The notes beneath the pieces were generated by a model. The model made no database searches, was not told the origin of the DNA, and worked only from the letters and a program-made list of their open reading frames with translations. 64,000 bases of DNA, from positions 70,380,115-70,444,114 of the forward strand of contig NC_052619.1 in assembly GCF_016545825.1 (NCBI RefSeq), read 5' to 3'. The DNA comes from Eucalyptus grandis. Its lineage: Eukaryota > Streptophyta > Magnoliopsida > Myrtales > Myrtaceae. The position numbers and the translations under genes were made by a program. This document shows positions 1 through 11,446 of this stretch, piece by piece (the stretch's first letter is position 1; each line of letters starts with the position of its first letter).

Positions 1-209
1 ATGAATGTCCGCGCTTCACATGCATGATGCATCCATTATTAATTTTATTTGCTATCTTTGAGATGCTTTGCTCTAAGTTGAACAAATGCATTTACAAGCC
101 TGATGTTTCTCAAATCCTTGAACGCCAATTATCATTGCCTTCTACCCAGAGTTATCCTCGTTACTTTCAACATAAATGCTCGGCATTGTTTCCCAATTGT
201 GTGTTGCAG
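1..209 (+). other. intron sequence of TSK at the window edge
   Basis: The first 209 bases end in a pyrimidine-rich stretch and an AG acceptor at 208-209 just before a clear TSK exon. I see no convincing exon here, so it is read as the tail of an intron whose upstream exon lies outside the window. Confidence 0.6.
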
Positions 210-3200
210 GATTGCTGTGGAAGCTAACCTCATCTCAGTACAGCTTTCTGCCCTAGAGAACATGCACTATAGCCACATGATAAGATTTGACAATGTTGAA
301 GAGGCGAGGTGAGTTATCTGTTTTAGAAAGTGGAACGATAGAGTAGTTTATGGAACCAAATAGTGAACTCCATGAATTACAGTATAATAAGTGGAACTCC
401 AATATCCCAGATTACTAGGTTTCACCACAATTGAATCCACCCAATTGTATGTAAACTAGGGCGCACTCTTCTGTGCAGGAGGTTGCAGCTTCTAATTGAC
501 AAGTTGAAGCAATCAGAAAGGAAAGAGCTTGAACAGTCAAAAGTGGCAGGAGATTGCTGCCCTGAAACAGACACGGAAGGTGATGATTGTTTATCAAATA
601 GCAGGTCCAGCACATGCAGTTCTCCACTTACATCTAATTCTTATAAGAGAAAACTTCACAACACTGTGGAAGAGCTAAATGATGATGCTCCTTTGATATC
701 GCTTCTCCATTCAAAGAAAGTTTCACCAAGGTTCAGAACAGCTGCTCCTGTAGAGAAGTGTGGTAATACCATGAACCACATGATGGCATCATCCAAAAGT
801 TCATCTAAATCAACTGGTGATAAGCAGAAAGTTGTTGATCGTAAGCGCATTCGGTTAGTCCTTTCTGATGATGAAGGAGAAATGCATGCTCAGGCGGGCA
901 GCTCAATGGCTGAGCCGCATTCTATGGATAGGGCAGCTACTTCTGATGAAAGTGAGAATTACTTTGCTTGATTTTAGCTTCACACCTATGATATCATGAC
1001 TATACCTGAATTGTATGCCTAAATGGTGTAGGGAATAAAGCAACAGCAGCAGCAGTGGGATGTCACGTAAGTGGGTCTTTGGCCAAACATAGAATTATTT
1101 GTCTTTCTGAGGCCATGATGGTATTTCTCTATCTCTTTATTCAAGTTTGTTTTTCATTCATCAGGATGCACCCGCTATTGGATCAGAATGTACTAACAGT
1201 TTTCGGAAGCTTGTTAATGTAGAAGAGAGCACATGTTCTTATAAAACCAGGAGTTCCAGTAGAGTGGCATCTGAAAATGGAAAAGAAGACAGATCCTTGA
1301 GCACCAAGGATGTTTTTCCCGACTATTTTGTGGCAGATAGCTCAAAATGTGACTTTGATGCCTCCAATAACCTATCACACACTGTTCATTTGGATTTCCC
1401 TGCTTGCACTGACAAATCCAAAGTAAGAGTCAGTTTGCCTCTAGTGCATTTAGACTTTGTGTTACGGTAATGTGGTCATGTTCATTTAACTTCATTTAGA
1501 ATTTCAACGTAGCCATTCTTTTTGAATTGTTAAAACTGTCCCTCATTTTGTGCTGCTAATGCTAAGTCAATACCAAATTCATCTGCATTTAGAACAACAT
1601 GACACCAATTGGAACCTAGTGAAAATTGTGTCATCTGCCATTATCAAAATTCTTGATTAAGACTGATTAAGAGTCTTTCTCTATTCAATCCATGGCCTAC
1701 CTTGATACACCTGTGTCACAACAGCTGATCTTTTGGAATTTAACTATCTTTTTTTCCAACCTGTTATGCATTATGATTATTGCAGCAATTCATATTGTTC
1801 AAAATCGACAATGAACTTATCCATATAGAGGCCGAGAGCTTTGGGTCTGATGATGAATTCGACATCAACTCTTTGAAGGCTGAATTGGCATGCCTGTACT
1901 ACCTACATCTTTCTAAAGAAAAGAGATCGAAGGGTTAGTCAATTAAACATCTACTGCTTATGGCCTTGCAATCCATCCATCAGAAAAAAAATCCACCTTC
2001 AAATTCTTAATGATGCATCATTTCAGCTTCTATTAGTTGCAGTGTTCTGGCATCTCTCTCTCTCACACAGACACACACACAAAGCCAAGCACACTTAACA
2101 AGACTGCCATCCTTGCAATTTTCTGATGCTCGTATCTAATACAGGTCTCTTGCCAATCATCCAACAAATAATATATGAGGGAAAACCCCTCCCATGCTTA
2201 GAAACTGTTCAAAGCTTGAGGGATCTCTTGGGAAAGGGATTAGTTGAAGTACTTGTTAATGGTATGTACCAGAACATATTATATTCACATGATGTAAAAA
2301 TGTCTTTCATGTCATGGATATTGTCATGTCAGGCTACCTCATGATAAAAGAAAACAGTCTGTGGTTTATGAGTACATGAATCATCACTATGAACTGCAGC
2401 ACTTGTGGACACTCAGAGAATTTTATAATCAGAAATGTTCTTTTGGTAACTACATCAGCATTGCCTGAAAAAAAATAACATCATTTTTTCGCACAAGTTT
2501 CTATATTTAAATGCAAAAAGTTGGTTGAAATGCATTTCCCATGGGAATTGTGATTGATCGTTTATGCTCATTAGCCATGTGTGAGCGACACATGATACTT
2601 TTCATTGGAGCAGAGTATCTGCCAGTGTTTTTATAAAAGTCACTCTTACAAAGTTGTATTTAATATTAAAATGTCACCTTACAGGTTGGGTGCAGAAACC
2701 CTTGATGAAGCTCTATGTTGACTGCTGTGAGGACCTATTTGAGCAACCAAATTTGAAGTTGCTCAAAAGGTTATACAACTTGGAGGTAGGTTAGCGTTCT
2801 GTTGTTTGCTTCTACTTTCATCCTTTTTGGAATATCTTAACTTCTCCTGAATTGGTGAGTTTATTGAGGAAAAGCTACAATACTTACCTGTTTAATAGGT
2901 CTCGGAAGATGAAGTCATCCTGTCAGAATGTGAACTACAAGATGTATCCGTAACTCCATTGTTGAATGCATTGCGCGTGCACGGAACGATTGCGATGCTT
3001 AACCTTTCTCATAATCTCCTAGGTAATCATCTGGTATCTAGTTTCAACCAGAGCCTTTTCCTTGACTCTTGTGGTTTGTAGCTGCCGTCATTTCTCCTTA
3101 ATAATTTTTCCATAACAAGGGCAGTATAAAGATTTCAAAAGCTGTTACAATTTGAATGATTTTTCCAGGAAATGGAACCATGGAGAAACTTCAACAAGCA

Positions 3201-6039
3201 CTCCAGTCTTCAGGTCAGAGCTATGGAGACCTGAGTCTGGATCTGCATTGCAACCGGTTTGGTCCAACGGCATTGTTTCAGGTTCATATTGAATAATAAC
3301 TGTCCAGCAAACATATACTTCCCCCATTTAACTTTTCGTTTCACCTTGCAATTTGGGAGAAATCAATACTTTCATGTGGAAATTTTGATGTTTAACTGAA
3401 ATCGAGAAAGACGTTGAACTCTAAAAATGGCTAGTGGATCTTGAGTATTGTGACAACGTCTCATTAGTGTCTATAAACTGCGTGCCTATTTGATAGCCTT
3501 GAATGAGCTTATTTAGTTTACGCGTGCAGATCTGTGAATGTCCTGTGCTGTTTGAACGACTGGTGGTACTTAATATATCCGGCAATCGTCTCACTGATGC
3601 CTGTGGATCTTACATTTCCACAATTCTGAAAAATTGTAGGGGTAAGGTCCATCTGCTGTAGCATTTTAACAAGCATATACGGCATGTACAAGCACACAAA
3701 CGTCAATGCGTACATGAGAGTGGCACATTGAGCCACCCACCCACAAGCACATGCATCTATCTAGTTAACTGAATATTAATTACTTCCTTTTGATGGATTG
3801 TTCATTCCGTAGCCTTGTATAGCTTGAATGTAGAGCGCTGTTCAATTACATCTAGAACAATTAACAAGGCCGCTGAAGCACTGGAAGCTGGATCAACACT
3901 TGCACAACTTTATATAGGTACATAATAGGTTTTTTTTCAAACCATTAATGAGCATTATTTATGAAATGGAACATTAACTCCTTTTTCAAATCAATAGGAC
4001 ATAATGACTTGATATCAGGAAATGCTATTGTCTATCTGCTTTCCAAGCTTGCCTCACTGGAAAGGTACTTTAAGACTTTAAACCATACCGTCATTTCTTG
4101 TCACAGGTTGGAAATGACATTCAACTTTTCATCTGATTTTACTGACTTCTTATTTTGCATAGATTTTCTGAACTAAGTCTGAGTGGCTTGAAACTTAGCA
4201 AAACTGTAGTTGACAGCCTATGTCAGATATCTAAAAGGTTGTCTCTGTCGGGACTGATGCTTGGAGGTACCAATATTGGAACGGTGTGTACTTTTTTCAA
4301 GTTATAAGTGCATCATTCACACGAATGGCCCTTTGGCATTTTGCGCATCTTTATATTGACGTTTCTTGTTTGGGTTCCAGGATGGAGCACTACAGTTGAG
4401 TGAATCACTTCCCTTTGAGAATCAAGAGCTTGTGAAGTTGGACTTGTCGTTTTGTGGATTGACATCCAAGTACTTTTCAAAACAAACCGTTGATAGTCTG
4501 GTTTGTGGAATCGTAGAGCTGAACCTTGGAGGGAATTTGATCAAGCAAGAGGTATGCTGTTTACTTCCCGATTATCGTAAGTGGTGCTATGATATGACCA
4601 TTCTCCATTATATGAAATCCTTGAAATTAGTTTGTTTCGAAATTCTGTCTGCTTACTACTATAACGAGGCTTCCATATCAGTGAAGTGTAGATGCTGCAA
4701 CAACCAACACTACTGAAGATTCTGTTGGCTTTACCAGTTATAATTTTGGGTGCCATAACCATACAAATAAATAAGTGACATTTGTATGACATTTGTTTCT
4801 ACCAGATGATAGGATATTTCAGAATGTTATCTATGTATTTCCAATTTAATCTATTAGCATCTTTGATAAGCTTGTTGTGTATGTGAAAGCTTATCTTTAT
4901 ATTGGCCATTAGTTGAAGCAGCTTAACAAAATCTTTTAGTGATTTGGTGACATGTTCCTATTTGCTTCATTTCTGGTTCAGTATCACTGTTCTTATTTTT
5001 CAAGTGGGAGTTGGCTTGGGATTGTAGCTAAGCTAATAAATTTGATTGTCTTGCCCCTCCTTTAAGTTCTCTGCCTAAGTTATTGACATGTGTATTTTCA
5101 ACATGATTAGACTACAGGTTTGCTGTATGAGCTTTCTCAATATACATTCCTGATAAGAATGGACTTGAAATTAGATTATATTCTGTTGGTATTTCCTTTG
5201 CCTATGTTAATTATATGTCTTTCTTCCTAAAACAATACCTTTTCTTGTGTGAGCTCTCTCAGAGTATTGAATTCTTCAAATTTTAATGCACCTGAAATGA
5301 GCTTATGCTGGATGCTCATGAAAACAGGGAATTAGTGCATTAGCGTCAGTACTTGTGCATCCTCAATGCGGCATAAAAATTTTGATCTTAAATAAGTGTC
5401 AGCTTGGCCTTTCCGGGGTTGTTGAAATAATACAGGCACTGGCAGGTTAGATACCCAAAACCCTCTCTTATATATTTGTTTCTTACAAAAAAATTTAGTT
5501 GATGCATCTGCCATTTGATTCTGGTAACAGAAAACAACTCCCTGGAGGAGCTCAATCTTGCTGATAATGCCAACAATGAGGAAATATTGTCAAATTCGCA
5601 AATAGAGCTAAGTCTTATTCATCCTCCATCTTTAAATAGCTCTGCTGCGAAGGAAATAGATCCAGAACAGAATGGGCCATGTACCCTGAATCATGGGTGC
5701 AATCAGCTTGAAGTTGCTGACAGTGAAGATGTTCAGACTGGGATAGAGCCTGATGCATCCGGGATCAATCAAAGCTGTGCTAGTTCGTGGGAGAGTATTG
5801 GTGCAGCAGAGAGCCCATTTGTCGAAAAGCTTTCCATGGCCATTGGGATGGCAAAGCAGTTGGAGTTGTTGGATCTGAGCAATAACGGATTCAGCAAGAA
5901 TGCTGCAGAATCGTTTTACATAGCTTGGTCAAGTTCCAGAGGTTCATTGGCCCATAGGCATATTAATAAACGGACAGTCCATCTCTCTTGTCAGGCGAAC
6001 AAATGTTGCAGATTTAGACCTTGCTGCAAGAGGGATTAA
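210..6039 (+). CDS. TSK: TONSOKU (BRUSHY1/MGOUN3), C-terminal two thirds
   Basis: Nuclear TPR/LRR protein that reads newly made histones (in Arabidopsis the TPR part recognises H3.1) and keeps replication forks, heterochromatin and meristems stable. Exons read from GT-AG sites with matching phases: 210-308, 479-951, 1032-1066, 1165-1422, 1786-1933, 2145-2261, 2685-2785, 2899-3022, 3169-3281, 3530-3641, 3813-3917, 3998-4064, 4163-4283, 4381-4551, 5328-5445, 5531-6039. They join without a stop into 889 residues. The first two exons hold an acidic, Ser-rich, charged linker. From about 2899 onward RNase-inhibitor-type leucine-rich repeats follow one another (LNLSHN, LNISGN, LDLSFC, LNLGGN, LNLAD, LDLSNN). 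The C-terminus ends [12 protein letters not shown], a conserved TSK-type tail. The full protein is about 1300 aa, so the N-terminal TPRs are left of the window. A 35-bp exon (1032-1066) codes a short Ala-rich stretch. No break is seen. Confidence 0.93.
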
Positions 6040-6528
6040 AAATCACAGCAATGGAAAGTTATCTTTACGATTCCAAAAGTAAATACCGGATTTCCAGCTT
6101 ACCACAGAATCATGACCTCAGTACTTAGAAGATGCAATATCGATGATGAGCCATTAGTCAGCTAATTTGGTTCACACTCAAGCAGTGGCATAGGTATACA
6201 AGCATCTAATTGTGTTCTAAATTCGGTAACTATAAACATTGAATTTGTATATTTGGCTGTCGTCATTGTTCTTGCGTCAAAGGATGAACAGATTAGCACC
6301 AGAGAAGTGGTGCTGCCTGCGAGTTGGATCTTGCTAGCTATGGAAACAGGAAAAGCAAAAAAAGAGGGCCAACAAGAACGAGCAAAGATGTAGTCTTTTT
6401 GTTGAGATACTAATTCCAAACCAGGATCTTTGTACTGTGTATATAACAGCTGAAAATAAACATCTGCTTATGCTAAATTATTGTGTTGTATTAGTTTTTT
6501 GGCTCAATCACTTTCCTCTGTTACATTA
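6040..6528 (+). other. TSK 3' untranslated region
   Basis: Moderately AT-rich sequence after the TSK stop. An AATAAA signal lies at 6455-6460, so the mRNA probably ends near 6475-6490. Nothing coding is supported here on either strand. Confidence 0.6.
6455..6460 (+). terminator. polyadenylation signal AATAAA for TSK
   Basis: Canonical hexamer 416 bases after the stop codon and before the transposon that starts at 6537. Confidence 0.45.
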
Positions 6529-6536
6529 CCCAAACC

Positions 6537-7734
6537 TAGACCAGTCAAATGGGTGGGTCGGATCGAAAATGAAATTTAGTGTCACCACCCCATCCCCCGA
6601 GAAGTGGGGATTTGAACCCATCACCTCCCCTTATTTAGGGTAACCGGGGCGTTTTAACTTATATTCATGTTACATTGCCCAAACCTAAATCAAATGGATC
6701 TATACCCAAGTCGATCCGTATTGCTAAAACGTTTTAATTAATATTCTAAGGAAAACCCACTTCTACTATATGCTAATTGATTAAAATTTTCAAATTAAAT
6801 TAAAATAAAATAAAATCAAAAAAAATTAAAAAAAAAAAAAAAACTTATAAATTGAAATATTTATAAAGAATTAGACTATGCACATGCTTCTTATTTGAAG
6901 TGAACATATCATTGAATAACTAAAAATTTTAACTAAACCTAAAAAGCTCATTTTTATGATTTTTTTATTAAAAAAAAAAGTATTGTTAAAGCATTTTTAT
7001 GCAATAAAATTTTTTTAACACTTTTTATGCAATACAAATTTAATGGAAATTTTTTATAATTTTTATTTTTTTAAAAATCGAATTTTTAATTTTTTAAATA
7101 TAATTTTTAATTTTTTAAAATATAATTTTTAATTTTTAATAATTTTTTTCTTTTTTTTTTTTTTCTTCTTCTTCGGCCGCCATTGGCCACGACAACGGCC
7201 GATGACCAGCCACAGGCGAGATCAAGCTCACCGGTGTCCGGCGGGGCTCGATCTCGCCAATTTCGGCGAGGCCGAAGCCTCTCTTGATGCGGAGTGAGCT
7301 CGAGTCTTGTCGGTCATCGGCGAGGCTCGAGCCTTGCCATATCTAGCAAGGCCGAGGCATTGCCCAACGCCGGCGAGCTTGAGCCTCACCAATTGTCGAC
7401 AAGCTCAAGCCTCGCCTAGTCATCGGCATCGACAAGCTCGAGACTAACCATCGACTAAGGAAGGACCGACCAAGAAAAAGAAAAAAAAAAAGAAAAAAAT
7501 TGAAATATGAAAAATAATTATAATTTCGATTTTTTTATTAAAACATTTTATAAAGTTAAAGAATGACATGGGTTCAAAGTGGGTTTTCTAATAACCCATT
7601 TAGATCCATTTTTTTGTATTTTACTTTTTCAAACCCATTTATGACTCATATTTAACTTTTACTTAACTCATATATGACCCATTTAATTAAAAATTGGTCA
7701 TAATAAGGTTTTATAATCCATTTTGCTAGTTCTA
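6537..7734. mobile_element. non-autonomous hAT-like element with CpG-rich core
   Basis: Starts TAGACCAGTCAAATGGG and ends TCTA. It is flanked by the exact 8-bp repeat CCCAAACC (6529-6536 and 7735-7742), the hAT target-site size. Its ends match, in inverse orientation, the element at 47034-48215, so both belong to one family. Inside are long A/T runs and a CpG-rich core (about 7160-7480) of repeated GGCGAGGCTCGAGCC-type palindromes. No transposase is present. CCCAAACC occurs a third time at 6678-6685, next to a tRNA-like insert, so the left end has been rearranged. Confidence 0.7.
6572..6655 (-). repeat. tRNA-like/SINE-like remnant inside the hAT element
   Basis: On the minus strand the stretch contains GGGTTCAAATCC, a good match to a pol III box B, next to short GGGG/CCCC complementary stretches. 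No clear box A, poly-A tail or full tRNA fold is seen. A sequence of roughly 28 bp (GTTACATT.CCCAAACC) is repeated on both sides of it, at about 6520 and 6669. It may be a SINE fragment. Confidence 0.3.
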
Positions 7735-7742
7735 CCCAAACC

Positions 7743-9160
7743 TGGTGAACTCTTCATGAAGTTCTACTACCATTACAAGTTAAGCACTCGACTTCTCATT
7801 GACCCAGGTTGCCCCTATCATCTGAAGCTGATTATATATAGTTACATTACTGCAGGTGCCTAATTTTAAGATAACAAAACCAGGGAACCTGAATATATGT
7901 CTTGTAATGTAACAGAATAATGACCGAAAGACCATGTATTATCAGGTTGACATTATTAAATTGAACATCTCATGTTTGATTGGATCTACTGTAAGACAAT
8001 CGACCTTATTTAGTTAAGCCACTTATGTGATCACACTGGATTAGTGATGGCTCATCTGTCATTTCTAATGTAAGCTTGAATATCAACTCAAACTTGTCAA
8101 TTGAATGTGATGACCCATTGTGTCTTTGAGGTGATGAAGGTGCCAAAAGCAATCAGTTGGCGTCTTCGGTTTTGAAATCTCATGATTGACAATTGACATA
8201 ATCTGAGAAAAAACAATTTCGCTTTGATTTAAAGGGGATATTTTCTCATTATGTTCCCAGTCAAAATTGGTTGGGCCACAGCAACTTGTGAGAAAATCAA
8301 CGATTGGACTTCTTTTCTAGGTTCTGTAGCTCTAACAACATGGAGATTAAGAGATTCCTACGTACCTGCTTTCAACTTTCAAGGATCGAATGAGTGCTCT
8401 TCCTTTTGCATGATTATAAGTAGTTTTCTTAGGAGACCCACTTTGAATTACAGTTCGTTTGTGAGAAATTATTTTTCGACTTTTTTATACTTGGATGACA
8501 AGAAATTTATTGATCTATGAATAATTTTTTCCATAAAATACATATAACAAATTTAGATTGAAAGAAAATGATTTCCGCTTTTGTCAAGAAAGAACCATTT
8601 TTCCTAAATCATAAAATATATAAAAAAAATTGTTTAATTTTCTTGAAAAAAAAAATTACGAAAAAAAATTAATATGAAATTTTCAGCAAATAAATCCAGC
8701 TTTAAATCTATTAAATCATGACCTAGGACCATACTAGCTTGTGCGTCCACGCAATAATTTATCGTCCTTGTCTTTTGCCGCGAACTTCTTCTTTTATATA
8801 ATATAATAAGCAGACTGACATATGCTTCGTAAAGCTTCGACGAAAACGAGAGATAACGACGAAAGCTCTTTTTGTGGCTGACAGCTTGAGCTTAATTGAC
8901 AATACAAAGAGTTCATACTCTATAGCAAGGAAGTCCACTTTACTATTTTCCCCCTCTGATATGTTTCACAGCTGTTGACCACGGGTGCTCTAGAGGTGCT
9001 TATCAAGCATTATAACAAACATATAAAGTTGATATTCTCGAGACATTTATGAAGAACAGAGTATGATATGATACAATTTATGCAGAAAAATACTCTTAAA
9101 ACACCTATCTGCATTGGAATAATGCTGGAGAAACAGCAAGCGGTTCACAGAATACGCCAT
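7743..9160. other. gene-free AT-rich intergenic DNA
   Basis: About 1.4 kb with short open frames only, none with recognisable protein similarity or coding character. Homopolymer A/T runs are frequent at 8500-8700. I see no transposon ends or RNA gene. Confidence 0.5.
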
Positions 9161-9168
9161 AATTTTGT

Positions 9169-9511
9169 TACACGCTCTCCCAAATTGGACCCAGGAGGTT
9201 TAGATTGTCGCAACAGCTAGCGTTGCCATCGGCTTTGGCAGACTGATTGGCAGGTACAGATTTTGATGAAGTTGTCTTGTCGTCACCCAGTCGACATGAA
9301 TTTCAGCTAACCTAAGACACAGTCACCGTGCACTATCTGTAGGTGGCCCTTTCTATGCCCTTAGCCACAAGGCCTTCCAGCAAATCGACAGCGATATCAT
9401 GCAAAGCCGTCCAGATAACTCTTGGAAATGTCAACTTTCTTGCATGACTTGCTAGATTTTCCGATGCAAAGGAAGCAGAAGCTGTCGGACTTCTAGATTG
9501 CATCTTCTGAA
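9169..9511 (-). pseudogene. unidentified gene fragment, minus strand
   Basis: Less AT-rich island. Two well-composed open stretches lie in the same minus-strand frame. One starts at an ATG near 9502 and runs 56 codons, including FPRVIWTALHDIAVDLLEG. The other, roughly 9169-9290, ends in NLLGPIWESV and a stop. In-frame stops between them (around 9290-9335) could be an intron or decay. The composition looks like real coding sequence, but I do not recognise the family. It could be the 3' end of a broken gene. Confidence 0.35.
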
Positions 9512-9945
9512 GAAATTATGGAGCTGACTCTTGAAAAAAATTCAGAATCCATGAATTACACATCACTTTATATTTGTTTCATAAAAAAAAGATGATTTGA
9601 TAAATATCTTCTAAAAATATTCATTTATATCATTTAGGAAATTAAATTATTTTTATTATTGATGAAAATATTTAAATATAAATTATTATTTATAATGAAA
9701 ATATTTTTATTAATTGATTATTTTAAGTGATATACATTTTTAAGAAAAATGTTTTTCAAACAATCCTCTTTCTTCGAAACAACGAAATCTAAGGTTATGA
9801 TTTTGAGGACTCGCACACAACTTGTTCCAAAATCTCGATCTCTCCGTAAAGTCTCGAGGCCACATTTGTCATATGTTGCATGGCAACTTGATTGATTTGT
9901 ACACACATGATACACTCACGATTTATATGCATCTATAGAGACGTA
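9512..9945. other. AT-rich spacer
   Basis: Very AT-rich sequence (9530-9760 in particular) with no supported gene. The LINE remnant begins just after it. Confidence 0.4.
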
Positions 9946-10505
9946 TGTGTGTTGGATTGCTCCTCCCTCTGGCTGGAGATAGCCCCTCCCTCTGGTTGGA
10001 TTAACCTCAACACCAACAGGGTCTCTAAAAGCAACTCGTGTCCAGCTTTGGTCGATGGACTTCTCCGCAACGAGTCAGCCAATTGGCTTGCCAGTTTTGC
10101 TCAACATCTGGGAGTGTGCATTAAGAGATGAACTTTGGAGGTACTCTTTTGGGACTCAAATTGGCAATCTCTTTGGGAATTCTTAAAATAACTGTGAAGG
10201 TGGACTCACAAGCGGCAATTGCACTGTTTCAGAAATCCGCTATCTCTCACCATTCGGCGAAATCCTCTGACTTTTGAATTTGGAAATCGTTAAGTACTTC
10301 CACCAAGTCAGAATTCTTCATGCTTTTAGGGAAGAAAATTTATGTGCAAATTGGTTAGCAAAGTGGATTATTCAATCTTGTTATGTAAATACTACTCCGG
10401 CATTAGATAGACCATCAATAGGTTTAATTCCCCTATTTAAGCTTTATTAGGCGAGTTTAACGTAATACTCAGATTTTGCCCCGTTTCTTAAAAAAAAAAA
10501 AGAAA
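9946..10505 (+). mobile_element. 5'-truncated LINE, RNase H end with poly-A
   Basis: Plus-strand reading gives pieces of the RNase H domain that closes plant non-LTR retrotransposon polyproteins: GWINLNTNRVSKSN, GLLRNESANWLASFAQ, then after frame breaks KITVKVDSQAAI and ILHAFREENLCANWLAKW. The order matches the family (strand 1, GLLR motif, VDS aspartate, late FREAN-type motif). The copy ends with a poly-A run at about 10489-10500. Frame shifts and the missing upstream reverse transcriptase make it a dead copy. Confidence 0.7.
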
Positions 10506-11191
10506 AAGCCAGTCACAGACTCACAATGTTGTGGAGCCAACAATCATGAAGCTCCTTTTCTTTTATATATATATATAAATATCTAGAGAGATTTCAAAAC
10601 CTCAGTTTCAACATAATTCGAATCCAATGCAAGAGTCAATCATGTCCTGAGACCTTGGATCCACTATATCGTGTTGATGCGAATCATTTGGAAACCGTTC
10701 ACTTTTTATACTTTAATTCTACAAAATAAAGCATTCTCAGCTCTATGCTTTATCTATCATCTTTATGGCTGTGGATAACGAGAACCAGAAACGGTGGCTG
10801 CATGGCGACAACAGGAAATGTTCAGAAAGTAAAGAAACCCAAACGCAGAAGCTAACGCTTAAGAAGACACTGGACATCTGAATCTTTTAATCTTTGATTT
10901 TCTTTTTCAAATAAAGCAAGAGAACAAGCATCAAAATCTTCATGTATAAAGTAAGCGATTAAAAAGTACATAAATCAACATATCCCCCTAACCCATGTCT
11001 TCAATCTCCAAAAAGATTTTGCCCAACCATTCCATGTACATAGTAACAACCCAACCTTTTTCCATTTTGCTTCAAAAAAATGGCAAAAGAGATAAAAAAA
11101 AAAAAAAAGTCCAAAAAAAGACAATAAAAGGCACGACTATAATAATATGCGATCCATCACCTTCTTGCCAAAATTTTCTCTGACGAAATCT
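10506..11191. other. intergenic DNA downstream of the IDL gene
   Basis: Contains a short TA repeat (10566-10578) and A-rich runs at 11093-11108. No gene is supported. Because the IDL gene is transcribed leftward, part of this stretch must be its 3' UTR, but I see no strong minus-strand AATAAA. Confidence 0.4.
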
Positions 11192-11446
11192 TCATGGTGA
11201 TGATGATGAAGTCCGGCTTTGCAAGCCAATGTCGTTGTGCTTCCTTGAAGGACCAGAGGCTGGTAGTGGGAAGTGTCTAGGCAAGAACCCCAAGAAGTGG
11301 CCGATCCCATTATCATGAGGTTGCTTCGGCTTAATCTTAAACGCATGCTGGGTGCTTCTTGATCCATGACAATGCGCAACAAAGAGAATGAACAAGTACA
11401 GAGACAACCAAAGCAGCAACTTAAGAGCTCGTATAAACACACCCAT
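11192..11446 (-). CDS. IDL: IDA-LIKE (IDL6/7-type) secreted signalling peptide precursor
   Basis: Single-exon gene for an 84-aa prepropeptide. Residues 1-28 form a hydrophobic signal peptide (LLLWLSLYLFILFVAHCHG). A basic variable region follows, and the C-terminus carries the extended PIP motif FLPRHFPLPASGPSRKHN followed by DIGLQS. The Pro, Ser, Gly/Ala-Pro-Ser and basic-basic-His-Asn pattern is that of INFLORESCENCE DEFICIENT IN ABSCISSION peptides (IDA: PIPPSAPSKRHN); the SGPSRKHNDIGL form is closest to IDL6/IDL7. Mature peptides of this family are proline-hydroxylated and sensed outside the cell by HAESA/HSL receptor kinases in abscission, root and stress responses. Size, lack of introns and C-terminal motif position all fit. 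A longer frame on the same strand (11137-11550) is a shadow. Confidence 0.85.
   Translation of the reverse strand: MGVFIRALKLLLWLSLYLFILFVAHCHGSRSTQHAFKIKPKQPHDNGIGHFLGFLPRHFPLPASGPSRKHNDIGLQSRTSSSSP

Noticed and set aside
7160..7480. CRISPR-like or tandem array
   Set aside because: Units are irregular, palindromic and without spacers of constant length, and this is a plant nuclear genome.
8251..8520. 89-codon plus-strand frame
   Set aside because: AT-rich chance frame with no similarity that I can recognise and no splice or promoter context.
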